NCBI GenBank assembly: GCA_964618975.1
Contig: CAZUDI010000015.1
Span: forward strand, 1 to 64,000
DNA length: 64,000 bases
Reading direction: 5' to 3'
From: CAZUDI01 sp964618975
GTDB taxonomy: Bacteria; Desulfobacterota; Desulfomonilia; UBA1062
Positions within the stretch are counted from its first letter, which is position 1. Each line of letters starts with the position of its first letter. Below are positions 45,480 through 54,876 of this stretch, one piece after another. The notes beneath the pieces are model-generated. The model did not search any database. It was not told where the DNA came from and worked only from the letters and a program-made list of their open reading frames with translations. The position numbers and the translations under genes are program-made.

Positions 45480-45959
45480 ATGTATCTGGTAGAGGGGGTC
45501 ATGGTGATGTCCCTGGTAGTGGGGGTGGGATTACCCCTGTGGGTGCTGCGGGACAAGATGGCGCGTATGGTATGGAAAAGGCTGGGGGGCGGTGTTCTGA
45601 TCCTGGGCATGACGTTCTTCTGTGCCGGAGGCCTGTATGTGAGGGCCCCCTTTGTGGCCATGGCCTGTCTGGGTGTCGGCGTCCTGACCATGTCCCTGTG
45701 CACGCTGCTGGCGGCCGGATATCTGGGCAGAGCCAGAGGGTCGGGTTGTATACAGCCCCCCCCTGCCATTGGGCCGTCCTCTCCGCCTGTCGACGCGGAG
45801 GGCTCCCCGCTGGGGTGGGCTGACCTCTCAGGAGGGGATGGGGATGACCGTGCGCAGCGCATACGGCAGTTCATCGATGAGATAGACACGGTAGTTCTGG
45901 CCCTGAAAATGCGTATTGGCATTGCGGCCGGGGCGCAATGCGGCCGGCACAACAGCTGA
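45480..45959 (+). CDS. Small membrane protein of unknown function
   Basis: 159 residues. There are about three hydrophobic helices (residues 5-22, 36-52 and 58-80), then a proline-rich linker and an acidic helical tail (DDRAQRIRQFIDEIDTVVLALK). GGTGGAG lies just before the start. I do not recognise the family. It lies 128 bp after the alcohol dehydrogenase; that gap holds a possible TTGACA at 45373. Confidence 0.5.
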   Translation: MYLVEGVMVMSLVVGVGLPLWVLRDKMARMVWKRLGGGVLILGMTFFCAGGLYVRAPFVAMACLGVGVLTMSLCTLLAAGYLGRARGSGCIQPPPAIGPSSPPVDAEGSPLGWADLSGGDGDDRAQRIRQFIDEIDTVVLALKMRIGIAAGAQCGRHNS

Positions 45960-46047
45960 CAATATTAATCGACGGAATCAATAACTGATTAAAATATAAA
46001 GGTTAAATGAGGCACATGCTGGCCCTGGGACGGACATGTGCCGATCA

Positions 46048-46914
46048 TCATGCGGCGCTGGCGATGAAGCAGGCCCCCAGCAGCATGATGACCGCTCCCA
46101 GGAACCGTTCCCGGATCTGTTCCTCTCTGAAGATTAAGGCCCCGTAGAGCACCCCGAAGATCATGCTGGTACGCTTGATGGCGATCATGTAGGCGGCCTG
46201 GACCTGGGATATCGCCAGCATGTGGCTGAAGATCATGAGCGCCATGAGGGCCCCGAGGGCCAGGCCCGACAGTGGTTGTCGGGTGAGCCTGTGGGCCGAG
46301 ACCCTCGGTGCCAGGGGCATCAGAAGGAACATCAGCACCGTGAAGGCGGTAAAGTAGACCACGGCGAAGGTGCAGGCGTTCGAGTGCAGGATGGCCAGTT
46401 TGCCGAGGGAGGAGGTCAGCGAGTAGAGGAAGGCCGCCAGCAGCATCAGACGGGGGCCCTGGGCGCTGAGGATGGCCCGGAAGGGCTCCAGCAGGCCACC
46501 CTCTATACGGGAGAGATTCAGACAGTAGAAACCCGCCACAATGAGCACGATCCCCACGATCCCCGCCAGGGCGAGGGCCTCTCCCAGGAGCAGCCAGGCG
46601 GTCATGATCATGAACAGCGGGGTGAAGGCCAGCAGGGGCAGGCAGAGCGAGAGCGGCGAGGTGCGGATGGCGCGCATGTAGCAGATGAAGGCCAGCGCCT
46701 CCAGCGGCAGGGCGCAGGCGAGGCAGACGAAAAAGGTCCGGTCCGGCCAGGTCCAGGGGATGAAGAACATGGATATGACCAGCCAGGGAAGCGTATAGGT
46801 GAGACGGATCAGCCCCATCTCATAGGCGCCCAGATGGCCGAAACGCCCCTTGGTCAGGGCGTCGGCGCTCGCCAGGCTGAAGGCCGCCAGCAGGGAAAGC
46901 GCCAACCAGGTCAT
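46048..46914 (-). CDS. EamA/DMT-superfamily transporter
   Basis: A 288-residue polytopic protein with ten predicted transmembrane helices in two repeats of five, typical of EamA metabolite exporters (MTWLALSLLAAFSLASADAL at the start, FREEQIRERFLGAVIMLLGA at the end of the second repeat). The substrate cannot be predicted. The start at 46914 has GAGTGGA upstream; the frame is open to 46956. Confidence 0.85.
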   Translation of the reverse strand: MTWLALSLLAAFSLASADALTKGRFGHLGAYEMGLIRLTYTLPWLVISMFFIPWTWPDRTFFVCLACALPLEALAFICYMRAIRTSPLSLCLPLLAFTPLFMIMTAWLLLGEALALAGIVGIVLIVAGFYCLNLSRIEGGLLEPFRAILSAQGPRLMLLAAFLYSLTSSLGKLAILHSNACTFAVVYFTAFTVLMFLLMPLAPRVSAHRLTRQPLSGLALGALMALMIFSHMLAISQVQAAYMIAIKRTSMIFGVLYGALIFREEQIRERFLGAVIMLLGACFIASAA

Positions 46915-46990
46915 GGGGGTCCACTCGCAAGCATGTGCATGAACCACGAAAACCATATTCCGCGCCCAAGATCAATCAGGGAAAGGTAAT

Positions 46991-47069
46991 CGCTTAAGGG
47001 CGCAATCCCCACGGTTTGCGGCGGCAGAGATGCTTCCGTCCCTGTTCTGGGGTTGGTGCCCATAATTAC
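46991..47069 (+). repeat. Dispersed hairpin repeat, copy E (diverged)
   Basis: Alignable parts are GGGCGCAATCCCCACGG, TTTGCGGCGG and CTGGGGTTGGTGCCCATAATT. It lies in the 443-bp gap 46915-47357. The rest of that gap has a G/C-rich stretch with no supportable gene, then the TetR promoter. Confidence 0.45.
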
Positions 47070-47306
47070 TCTATGCCCCTCAACGACCTTTTCCGTATCC
47101 AGGGGGCCGCGGCCGCAATCTCCCCGAGGGGAGGGTGGATGCGGCTCAAGGAAGAGGCAATCGCCGTGATTATCGGGATCGCCACCGTCATCGGGCGGTC
47201 CCTGGCGTGAAAGCTGGCCCGCAGGGACCGCCCTCCGGCGCTTGCGGACAAGGCTCCGGCCTGCCACAGGCCCGCGGCCTCGGCCAGACGGCACCCCGAT
47301 TGATGA

Positions 47307-47334
47307 TTGACACGAGCGCGGGTTTCTTTATACA
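47307..47334 (+). promoter_or_regulatory. Promoter of the TetR regulator gene
   Basis: TTGACA (47307-47312) and TATACA (47329-47334) are 16 bp apart, 23 bp before the start codon. Confidence 0.5.
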
Positions 47335-47357
47335 TGGTTATGTCTGAAGGGGGCTGA

Positions 47358-48008
47358 ATGCCGAGGAAGTACCACAAAGAGACCTTCGACAAGATCTCTG
47401 GTGAGAAGCGTGAGCGTCTGCTCGCCGTGGCCACCAGCGAATTTGCCGCCAAGGGCTTCGCCGGCACCAACATCAATCATATCGCTTCCCGGGCCCGCAT
47501 CAGCATCGGCTCTCTCTACCGCTATTTTGCCTCCAAGGAGGATCTCTTCCTGACCGTGCTCGATCAGGGTTATCAGGCCTTGGACCGGATCCTGTGGGAA
47601 ATCATCGCGGCCGAGGGGGACCTTTTCGAGAAGATCGAGAAGATCCTGCGGGCGGCGCAGTCCTATTCCCGCGATCATCCCGCGATCATCCAGATTTACC
47701 TGGGATCCACCGGGGAGGAGGGTCTCGCGCATCTCTCCAAGGAGCTCTCGCAGAAGATCGAGAGCATCGCTGCTAACTATTACCGCTCCCTCATCGCCTC
47801 CGCGCGTACCACCGGAATGGTAGCGCCTGACGTGGACGAAAGGGTTGCGGCCTTTTGCCTTGACAGCCTTTTTCTCATCCTCCAATTTTCGTATGCCTCC
47901 TCCTACTACAGGGAACGTATCAAAATCTTTGCCGGAGAGAATGCCCTGGACGAGGATGAACACATCATCGCCGGCATGATGCAGTTCATCCGGCGGGCGC
48001 TTTCCTAA
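47358..48008 (+). CDS. TetR/AcrR family transcriptional regulator
   Basis: A 216-residue one-component regulator. The N-terminal helix-turn-helix is typical (RLLAVATSEFAAKGFAGTNI, ISIGSLYRYFASKEDLF). The all-helical ligand-binding domain has no distinctive motif. It is encoded directly before, and in the same direction as, the aldolase-aminotransferase-kinase-transporter cluster, with a 406-bp gap that contains inverted repeats, so it may control that cluster. The ligand is unknown. Confidence 0.9.
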   Translation: MPRKYHKETFDKISGEKRERLLAVATSEFAAKGFAGTNINHIASRARISIGSLYRYFASKEDLFLTVLDQGYQALDRILWEIIAAEGDLFEKIEKILRAAQSYSRDHPAIIQIYLGSTGEEGLAHLSKELSQKIESIAANYYRSLIASARTTGMVAPDVDERVAAFCLDSLFLILQFSYASSYYRERIKIFAGENALDEDEHIIAGMMQFIRRALS

Positions 48009-48414
48009 AGGCGCACAAGATACCATCCATCTCCTTGCGACAAGCGCTCCCTGCAGGAGGGTTATGCGCGGGATGCACCAGCAGAGGTTCGTTCCCCATG
48101 GGGCGTCATCCGACAGGCATGCCGGTCGAGGTGTATCGTCACGGATATGTGCAGTGCGACTTCCATCACCCCAACCAGGAATGAGCAACTGCTCGCACAA
48201 GACCGTCCTTGAGAGGGGCTGGGCCGGTGCAGTGAGAGGACCAGAGACACCAACGTAACTTTGAAGAGTATTTAGCTGCCCAATTAAACAGCTATAAAAG
48301 CATGAGCTATAGAAAGTGACCGATAACTGAGAAATATTCTTGCAAACAAGGATGGGATTGGTGTAATTGATTAAATGAGTGAGTGATCGCTCCATAACGA
48401 GACAGGAGGGTCGT
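48009..48414 (+). other. Regulatory gap before the aldolase cluster
   Basis: No gene is supported here. The right half (about 48255-48395) is markedly A/T-rich. It holds the inverted repeat TAGCTG/CAGCTA (48273-48294, spacer of 10), two direct repeats AGCTATA soon after (48290-48310) and TTGCAA near 48338 as a possible -35 box. A TetR-type operator and promoter are plausible. Confidence 0.35.
48273..48294. promoter_or_regulatory. Candidate operator (TAGCTG/CAGCTA)
   Basis: Six-base arms with a 10-nt A/T-rich spacer, in the gap between the TetR gene and the aldolase. The spacing is somewhat wide for TetR; evidence is only position and symmetry. Confidence 0.25.
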
Positions 48415-49110
48415 ATGCACACATATCGGACATGTCAGCAGCAGGTGCTTGAATGCACCCATCGACTGACCCGGCAGGGGATTTTTGTGGGTACCGGCGG
48501 CAATGTGTCGGTACGGATTCCGGATGAAGAACTCATTGCCGTGACCCCCTCAGGCAGGGATTACCTGGGGCTGGAGACGGATGATATCTGTGTGGTGGAT
48601 TATTCCGGGCGTCTGGTTCGCGGGGAGTTGCGTCCGTCCATCGAGACCGGGATGCACATCGCGATCTACCAGCATCGGCTCGATGTGGGGGCCGTGGTCC
48701 ACACCCATCAGGTGGGTGCCAGTACCTTTGCCGTGATGAATATGCCGATCCCCGCCTTGTTCGATGAACAGGCCGCCAGTCTCGGCCGCGAGGTGGCACT
48801 CGTGCCCTATGGACTCAGCGGCAGCGCCGAGCTTCTGACCAACGTGAGTGCGGTGATCAGCAATCAGTGCAACGCCTTTATCCTGCAGAATCACGGCGTG
48901 CTGCTGCTGGGCGAGACGCTGGAGGAGGCCGAACGCCATGTGAGTCTGCTGGAGAAGACGGCCATGGTGTACTACCGGGCCCTGACCTCGGGGCATCCCG
49001 TCTCCGCCCTGCCGGAGGACATTGCCAACATGCTCATGGAGATTCTCAAGTCCAAACAGGCCGGCGTAATCGAGCGTAGGGCAGCGTGCTCCCCAAGCCG
49101 TGAAGCCTGA
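48415..49110 (+). CDS. Class II aldolase/adducin family protein (FucA-like)
   Basis: A 231-residue metal-dependent aldolase or epimerase. The zinc ligands are VVHTHQ (two His) and the later LQNHG (His); the catalytic acid is the Glu of RPSIETGMHIAIY. An early GTGGNVSVRIP loop binds phosphate. Relatives cleave fuculose-1-P, rhamnulose-1-P, methylthioribulose-1-P or deoxyribulose-1-P to DHAP and an aldehyde, or epimerise ribulose-5-P. The start has AGGAGGG 6 nt upstream. It is the first gene of the cluster. Confidence 0.88.
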   Translation: MHTYRTCQQQVLECTHRLTRQGIFVGTGGNVSVRIPDEELIAVTPSGRDYLGLETDDICVVDYSGRLVRGELRPSIETGMHIAIYQHRLDVGAVVHTHQVGASTFAVMNMPIPALFDEQAASLGREVALVPYGLSGSAELLTNVSAVISNQCNAFILQNHGVLLLGETLEEAERHVSLLEKTAMVYYRALTSGHPVSALPEDIANMLMEILKSKQAGVIERRAACSPSREA

Positions 49111-49131
49111 TACCAACGAGGAGGACAGACG

Positions 49132-50571
49132 ATGAACGACTATGCCATTTCCCATTGGCCGGATACGCACGATCTTCTGGAACGGCTCTATGACCTGGCC
49201 AACCATCAACCCCTGCACCCCATCCGCCGCGACAAGATGGAGGCCTACCTCGCCTACTTCGAGGAGCACTGCCAGGGGTCCAAGCGCCTGACCGCGGAGG
49301 CCGCGACCTATATCCCGGGTGGTGTGCAGCACAATCTCGCCTTCAACTATCCCTTTCCCCTGGCCATCGCCCAAGCCCAGGGGGCCTATCTCTGGGACGT
49401 GGACGGTAACCGCTACATCGACTTCCTCCAGGCGGGTGGGCCGACGCTTCTGGGCAGCAATTACGAACCGGTGCAGGAACAGGTCATCCAACTCATCCGC
49501 GAGTGCAGCCCGGTCACCGGGCTCTTTCATGAGTATGAGCTCAAGCTCGCGCGGCTGATCTGTGAGCATATGCCCTCCGTGGAGATGTTCCGCATGCTCG
49601 CCAGCGGCACCGAGTCGGTTATGGCAGCCCTCCGCGCGGCACGCTGTTTCACGGACAAGCGCAAGGTGATCAAGGTCGGAGGCGGCTACCACGGCTGGAG
49701 CGACCAGATGGTCTTCGGCATGCGCATCCCCGGATTAGGGGCGCTGGATGCGCACGGCATCCCTGCGGGCAGTTATGAGCACACCCAGGAGGTTTTCCCC
49801 AACGATCTCGATGCGCTGGAAGGATTGCTCGCGGCCAATGAGGCCGAGGGCGGCACGGCGGCCGTGATTCTGGAACCGCTGGGGCCCGAAAGCGGCACGC
49901 GGCCCGTTTTGCGCGATTACAACCAGCAGGTGCGCGGGCTCTGCGATACCTACGGCACCCTGCTCATCTTCGACGAGGTCGTCACCGGCTTCCGAGTGGG
50001 CCTCGGAGGCGCCCAGGGTTTCTTCAAGGTGCGGCCCGACCTCACGATCTTCGGCAAGTGTGTGGCCGGCGGCTATCCGGCGGCCGGCGGCGTGGGCGGC
50101 CGCCGGGATGTCATGGAATGTTTTGCTGCCGGCATCCAGGGGCTGAAGAAACGCGCCATGGTGGGCGGGACCCTCTCGGCCAATCCCCTGAGCTGTGCGG
50201 CGGGTTACTTCACCATCAAGGCCATCGAGGAGACACAGGCCCACCTCAAGGCCGGCCGGGCCGGCGACCGCCTCACCCAGGGACTACAGGAGATCATTGC
50301 GCGCCGGCGACTGCCCTTCATCGCCTTTAATCATGGATCGATCTGCCACCTCGAGACCTCGGCGGCCATGCTCATGGACATCAACAACCCCAAGATCTTC
50401 TCCGAGGTGGGCGAGCGCAAACATCTCATGGAGGAGGTGGGGGCGGCCCTCATGGCCGAAGGCGTAGTGACGCTGGCCGGCAGCCGGCTGTATACGAGCA
50501 TGGCAGACAGCGATGATGTCATCGATGACGCGCTTGAGCGCATTGACCGTGTGATGGCGCATATTGAATGA
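49132..50571 (+). CDS. Class III PLP-dependent aminotransferase (glutamate-1-semialdehyde aminomutase-like)
   Basis: A 479-residue fold-type I enzyme. It has LASGTESVMAALRAAR (phosphate binding), GGYHGWSD, FDEVVTGFRVGLGGAQ (the Asp contacts the PLP nitrogen) and FGKCVAGGYP with the Schiff-base lysine (about 309). The sequence is closest to the HemL-like group, but it is about 50 residues longer at the N-terminus than HemL and lies in a catabolic cluster, so a role in heme synthesis is unlikely. It begins 21 bp after the aldolase. Confidence 0.87.
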   Translation: MNDYAISHWPDTHDLLERLYDLANHQPLHPIRRDKMEAYLAYFEEHCQGSKRLTAEAATYIPGGVQHNLAFNYPFPLAIAQAQGAYLWDVDGNRYIDFLQAGGPTLLGSNYEPVQEQVIQLIRECSPVTGLFHEYELKLARLICEHMPSVEMFRMLASGTESVMAALRAARCFTDKRKVIKVGGGYHGWSDQMVFGMRIPGLGALDAHGIPAGSYEHTQEVFPNDLDALEGLLAANEAEGGTAAVILEPLGPESGTRPVLRDYNQQVRGLCDTYGTLLIFDEVVTGFRVGLGGAQGFFKVRPDLTIFGKCVAGGYPAAGGVGGRRDVMECFAAGIQGLKKRAMVGGTLSANPLSCAAGYFTIKAIEETQAHLKAGRAGDRLTQGLQEIIARRRLPFIAFNHGSICHLETSAAMLMDINNPKIFSEVGERKHLMEEVGAALMAEGVVTLAGSRLYTSMADSDDVIDDALERIDRVMAHIE

Positions 50572-50722
50572 CCCTCAGTGGACTAGGGCCCTTTTTCGAT
50601 TATGGAGTAACCGGCTTCAGGGGGTTTGCGGGGGGCATTCGGGTTTTTGCACGCTGTTTGCGCCCCATCTCTGGGGGTGGGGCGCATGGAGGTAAGGGGG
50701 TAATCTTGAGGGGAAAGACGCG

Positions 50723-52375
50723 GTGGATGACGTGAATGCGGGAAAGGACGCCGGGTATGTGTTGGCCTACGATGTGGGGACCACCGGCACCAAGACCTGT
50801 CTCTACGGTATCGGGGAGGCCATCGGGCTGGTGGACTCGGCCATCGGGGAGTACCCGCTGTACCTGAGTGAGGAGGGGGGCGCCGAGCAGGACGTGGAGG
50901 ACTGGTGGCGGGCGATCGTCAAGGGCACCCGGGATGTGTTGTCAAGAACCGGGATCGCTGCGGGCGCAGTCAAGGGGATTTCCCTGTGCTGCCAGATGCA
51001 GGGCTCGATCATGGTGGATGCTCAAGGCCGGGCCTTGCGCAGGGCCATGGGCTACCTGGACGGTCGGGCCACCAAACAGTTTGCCCGTGGTTTCCAGCAC
51101 GGGCTGTGGCGTATCAGCGGCTGCAACGCCTTCAAACTCCTCAACTGGCTGCGCATCACCGGCGGTTGCCCGGCCACGTCCAAGGATCCGGTGTGGAAAT
51201 ACCTGTGGGTCAAGGAGCACGAGCCCGAGGTGTATGCCGCCACCCACAAGTGGCTCGACGTCAAGGATTATCTGGTCCTGCGCAGCACCGGCTGCTACGG
51301 CATGACCCAGGACTCGGCGCATGTCACCTTTCTCTACGACACCCGTCCCGGCCGGCTCGGCTGGCATGTGGGGTTGTGCCGCACACTGGGGGTGGACCCG
51401 GACCACCTGCCGCCGGTCATCGAATCCACGCACAGGGTGGGGGGGCTCACGGCCCAGGCGGCCTCTGATCTGGGGCTCATAGAGGGCACCCCGGTCTTCG
51501 GCGGCGGCGGCGACGTGTCGCTCATCTCCATCGGTGCGGGTTGCGTGGGTCTGGGGGACACCCATATCTATGTGGGCACCTCGGGATGGGTGAGTGCCTG
51601 TGTGGACAAGCGTATGGTGGATGTCTCCAACTTCATGGCCTCGATCCTCGGTGCCATTCCGGACTATTACAATTTTGTCGCCGAGCAGGAGACCTCGGGC
51701 CTCTGCCTGCAGTGGGTGAGGGATCACCTGGCGCTGGACGAGATCGGGCTCTACCTGGGCTCCCGGCATATCGTGGACAAGGGCGCGGAGTTTGACAATC
51801 TCTACCAGTTTTTGAACCAGAGCGTGAACGAGACCGAGCCGGGCTCCGGGGGGGTGATTTTTACCCCGTGGCTGCACGGAAACCGCGCGCCGCGGGAGGA
51901 CCCTTACGCGCGCGCCATGTTTTTCAACCTCGGGCTGCATACGGGCAAGCGGATGATGATCCGTGCCGTGCTCGAGGGCGTGGCCTATCACAAGCGCTGG
52001 ATGCTCCAGGCACTGGAGAAGAGGGTCACCCCGCAGGAGCGGCTGCGCTTTGTGGGCGGTGGGGCGCATTCGGAGGTGTGGTGTCAGATCATGGCCGATG
52101 TAACGGGTCGGGTCGTCGAGACCACCCCCGAGCCGCAGAATGCGGGCGCCGTGGGCGCGGCCGTGGTTTGCGCGGTAGGGCTTGGGTTGCTGAAAGACTT
52201 TTCCCAGGCCAGGGACCTCATACCTATCAAGGAGACGTATCATCCGCGAGCCAGGTATAAAGAGGTTTATGATCGCAGTTTTACTGTTTTTGAAAGCCTC
52301 TACAAGAACAATCGGCAGGCCTTTGCCCGCTTGAACAGGCAAGTTGACCCCCCCCGAGCGCCGTGCGTGCCATAA
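50723..52375 (+). CDS. FGGY-family carbohydrate kinase (xylulokinase-like)
   Basis: A 550-residue ASKHA sugar kinase. It has YDVGTTGTKT (ATP phosphate 1), WWRAI, and the C-terminal GGGAHSEVWCQIMADVTGR with NAGAVGAAVVC, typical of FGGY enzymes. Family members phosphorylate xylulose, ribulose, erythritol, glycerol or autoinducer-2. Here the position between aldolase/aminotransferase and transporter suggests that it makes the ketose-1-phosphate for the aldolase. The start is GTG at 50723 with GAGGGG about 10 nt upstream. The preceding 151-bp gap is featureless apart from G-rich runs. Confidence 0.87.
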   Translation: MDDVNAGKDAGYVLAYDVGTTGTKTCLYGIGEAIGLVDSAIGEYPLYLSEEGGAEQDVEDWWRAIVKGTRDVLSRTGIAAGAVKGISLCCQMQGSIMVDAQGRALRRAMGYLDGRATKQFARGFQHGLWRISGCNAFKLLNWLRITGGCPATSKDPVWKYLWVKEHEPEVYAATHKWLDVKDYLVLRSTGCYGMTQDSAHVTFLYDTRPGRLGWHVGLCRTLGVDPDHLPPVIESTHRVGGLTAQAASDLGLIEGTPVFGGGGDVSLISIGAGCVGLGDTHIYVGTSGWVSACVDKRMVDVSNFMASILGAIPDYYNFVAEQETSGLCLQWVRDHLALDEIGLYLGSRHIVDKGAEFDNLYQFLNQSVNETEPGSGGVIFTPWLHGNRAPREDPYARAMFFNLGLHTGKRMMIRAVLEGVAYHKRWMLQALEKRVTPQERLRFVGGGAHSEVWCQIMADVTGRVVETTPEPQNAGAVGAAVVCAVGLGLLKDFSQARDLIPIKETYHPRARYKEVYDRSFTVFESLYKNNRQAFARLNRQVDPPRAPCVP

Positions 52376-52514
52376 AGGCGCCGGGATCAGAGACAAACAA
52401 GGGGTGTCTTTTCCCGCCAGAGGTGCTACTATCGCCACAAAGGGGGCCCGACCCCGTCGGCTTGAGATACGCCTTCACCTGCGGGCGCGTACCATTTTCT
52501 GAGGAGGGTATGCA

Positions 52515-53747
52515 ATGAATCAGGAGCATGTGGTCACAATCTATCCCTACCGGTGGGTCGTATTGATAGTATTCATGCTAGCCAATGCCATGATCCAGGT
52601 GCACTGGGTGGTGTTCGCTCCCATCACCAGTGAGGCCGCCGCCTTCTACGGGGTGACGCCGCTCAAGATTGGCCTGCTCTCCATGGTTTACATGATTGCC
52701 TTCATCTTTCTCTGTATTCCGGCCTCCTATACAATCGACACCTACGGGCTGCGCATCGGGGTCGGGATCGGGGTGGTCCTCACCGGGATCTTCGGCCTGC
52801 TCAAGGGACTCTACCCCACGAACTATACCGCGATCATGATATCCCAGTGCGGACTGGCCGCGGCCCAGCCCTTCATCATGAATGCCATGACCAAGGTCGG
52901 TGCCAATTGGTTCCCCGTTCAGGAGCGTGCCACTGCGGCAGGGATGGCGGCCCTGTCCCAGTACATCGGTATCATCGTGGCCATGGCGGCCACCCCCCTG
53001 CTTGTGAAGGCCTACTCGCTGGAGGGCATGCTCATGATCTACGGGGTGCTCTCGATTATCACCACGGCGGTGTTCCTCGTCTTCATGCGCGAGATGCCCC
53101 CGACACCCCCCTCGGAGGCGACCATGGCCGCACGAATCGCGGTTTTCCCCGGGATAAGGCGTATCTTCACCCATCGCGACATGCTGCTGCTCCTGGTGCT
53201 GTTTTTCATCGGACTGGGCATGTTCAACGCCGTGACCACCTGGATCGAACAGATCCTCGCGCCGCGGGGGCTTAACTCCGAGCAGGCCGGACTGGTGGGA
53301 GCGGCCATGATGATCGGTGGTATTGTGGGGGCCTGCATCCTGCCGCCTTTGTCCGACAGGCTCAGACAGCGCAAGTCCTTCCTCATCGTGGCCATGGTGG
53401 GCATGGCCCCGGGGCTCGTCGGCATCACCTTCTGCACCAGCTATTATCTCCTGTTGGCGAGCGGCTTCGTCCTGGGCTTCTTCATCATGTCGGCCGGACC
53501 CATCGGATTCCAGTATGGGGCCGAGGTGAGCTACCCCGCCCCGGAATCCACCTCACAGGGCCTCATCCTGCTGGCGGGTCAGATCTCGGGGATCATCTTC
53601 ATCTTCGGCATGGATACCTTCCGGGCCGCCGGCTCGGGCTCCATGACCCCCTTCATGATCGTTTTCATAGCGCTGACCCTCGTGTGTGTCGGTGTTTGCC
53701 TCAATCTGAACGAATCCTCGCTTATCAAGGAGGCGCACGACGTTTGA
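52515..53747 (+). CDS. Major facilitator superfamily transporter
   Basis: A 410-residue protein with twelve predicted transmembrane helices and a central loop (about residues 190-215). It resembles the FLVCR-like/organic-anion MFS branch (RWVVLIVFMLANAMIQVHWV at the start). The conserved loop 2-3 motif is degenerate. GAGGAGGG lies before the start. As the last gene of the cluster it is the likely importer of the unknown substrate, but export cannot be excluded. Confidence 0.87.
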   Translation: MNQEHVVTIYPYRWVVLIVFMLANAMIQVHWVVFAPITSEAAAFYGVTPLKIGLLSMVYMIAFIFLCIPASYTIDTYGLRIGVGIGVVLTGIFGLLKGLYPTNYTAIMISQCGLAAAQPFIMNAMTKVGANWFPVQERATAAGMAALSQYIGIIVAMAATPLLVKAYSLEGMLMIYGVLSIITTAVFLVFMREMPPTPPSEATMAARIAVFPGIRRIFTHRDMLLLLVLFFIGLGMFNAVTTWIEQILAPRGLNSEQAGLVGAAMMIGGIVGACILPPLSDRLRQRKSFLIVAMVGMAPGLVGITFCTSYYLLLASGFVLGFFIMSAGPIGFQYGAEVSYPAPESTSQGLILLAGQISGIIFIFGMDTFRAAGSGSMTPFMIVFIALTLVCVGVCLNLNESSLIKEAHDV

Positions 53748-53756
53748 TCCCCACCG

Positions 53757-53820
53757 TGGGTTACAGGCAGGGTTTAATCGCTACATGGTGAGTCCTTAGG
53801 CTTGCCCTGGGGTGATTATG
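53757..53820 (+). repeat. Dispersed hairpin repeat, copy F (5' part degenerate)
   Basis: The 3' half, TAGGCTTGCCCTGGGGTGAT, is clear; the 5' hairpin is nearly lost. Its end overlaps the last bases of tsaD. Confidence 0.5.
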
Positions 53821-54868
53821 TCTGCCAGCGCGAGAAGGCATTCATGTCCAGGGGGGCGCTCTGCCCTCGGCGTGCCAGGCGCAAACCCGCGACCCCGATC
53901 ATGGCGGCATTGTCGGTGCAATACCGTGGGTGGGGGATGACGAGCCGGATCCCCCGCACGCTAGCGGCTTCCTCGAGAGAGGCCCTCAGGGCGCTGTTGC
54001 AGGCCACCCCGCCGCTGATCACCAGGGTCGACAGGCCATGATCCTCCACGGCCGCCAGGGCCTTGGAGACCAACACCTCGACCACGGCCGCCTGGAAGGC
54101 GGCGGCGATTACGGGGATGCGCCCCTCCTTGCCAGGGGCGGGGTGCCTCTCTCCTGGCAACCCGGAGAAGCGCAGATTCAGCCCCGGAAAGATCCCTTCG
54201 CGCACGACGAGGTTGAGCACGGCCGTCTTGAGTCCGGAGAAGCTGAAGTCATACGTGCCGTCGCCCAGCAGGGGACGCGGTAGCTTAAGGTCGTGGTGGT
54301 CAACCCCGGCCGCGATCCGATCGATGATCACGCCCCCCGGATAGCCCAGGTTCAAAAGCTTGGCCACCTTATCGAAGGCCTCTCCGGCGGCGTCATCCAG
54401 GGTCTGTCCGATGAGGGTCATGTCCGAGGGGGCCTCTACACGGTACAGGGAGGTGTGTCCGCCCGAGACCACCAGGCCGATGTGGGGGTAGCAGACCTCA
54501 TGCTCGATCTCGGCCGCACACAGGTGCCCTTCCAGGTGGTTCACGCCGAAGAGCGGCACCTTCAGGCCGTAGGCCAGGGCCTTGGCGAAGGAGATCCCCA
54601 CGAGCAGGGCGCCCACGAGCCCGGGGCCCTGAGTGACGGCTACCCCACCCAGGTCCTGCATGCCCAGGTGCGCGGAGCGGAGGGCCTTGAATACCACGGG
54701 CTGAATGAGTTCCACGTGCCGGCGGGAGGCGATCTCCGGCACCACCCCGCCGAAGGCCTGGTGGTCCTTGATCTGAGAGGCCACGACACTGCTGAGGACC
54801 TTCCCGGTCGCGCTGATCACCGCTGCGGCGGTTTCGTCGCAGGAGGTCTCGATGGCCAGGAGTTTCAC
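53816..54868 (-). CDS. tsaD: tRNA N6-threonylcarbamoyladenosine synthase catalytic subunit TsaD
   Basis: A 350-residue ASKHA protein that transfers threonylcarbamoyl to A37 of ANN-decoding tRNAs. It begins KLLAIETSCDETAAAV; metal-binding histidines lie in NHLEGH, with VSGGHTSL and the C-terminal CTDNAAMIG. I prefer the GTG at 54868, where the protein starts as in homologues; a GTG at 54880 overlaps the preceding gene by 4 bp. It is the last gene of the long leftward operon. Confidence 0.94.
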   Translation of the reverse strand: MKLLAIETSCDETAAAVISATGKVLSSVVASQIKDHQAFGGVVPEIASRRHVELIQPVVFKALRSAHLGMQDLGGVAVTQGPGLVGALLVGISFAKALAYGLKVPLFGVNHLEGHLCAAEIEHEVCYPHIGLVVSGGHTSLYRVEAPSDMTLIGQTLDDAAGEAFDKVAKLLNLGYPGGVIIDRIAAGVDHHDLKLPRPLLGDGTYDFSFSGLKTAVLNLVVREGIFPGLNLRFSGLPGERHPAPGKEGRIPVIAAAFQAAVVEVLVSKALAAVEDHGLSTLVISGGVACNSALRASLEEAASVRGIRLVIPHPRYCTDNAAMIGVAGLRLARRGQSAPLDMNAFSRWQT

Positions 54869-54876
54869 GGGCGGCC

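Noticed and set aside
47073..47210. 45-codon ORF (MPLNDLFRIQ and a short hydrophobic end) before the TetR gene
   Set aside because: No ribosome binding site, and it lies next to a repeat in a region with no sign of coding.
49132..50571. Class III aminotransferase as the heme enzyme HemL
   Set aside because: It is longer than HemL at the N-terminus and lies in an aldolase/kinase/transporter cluster, away from heme genes.
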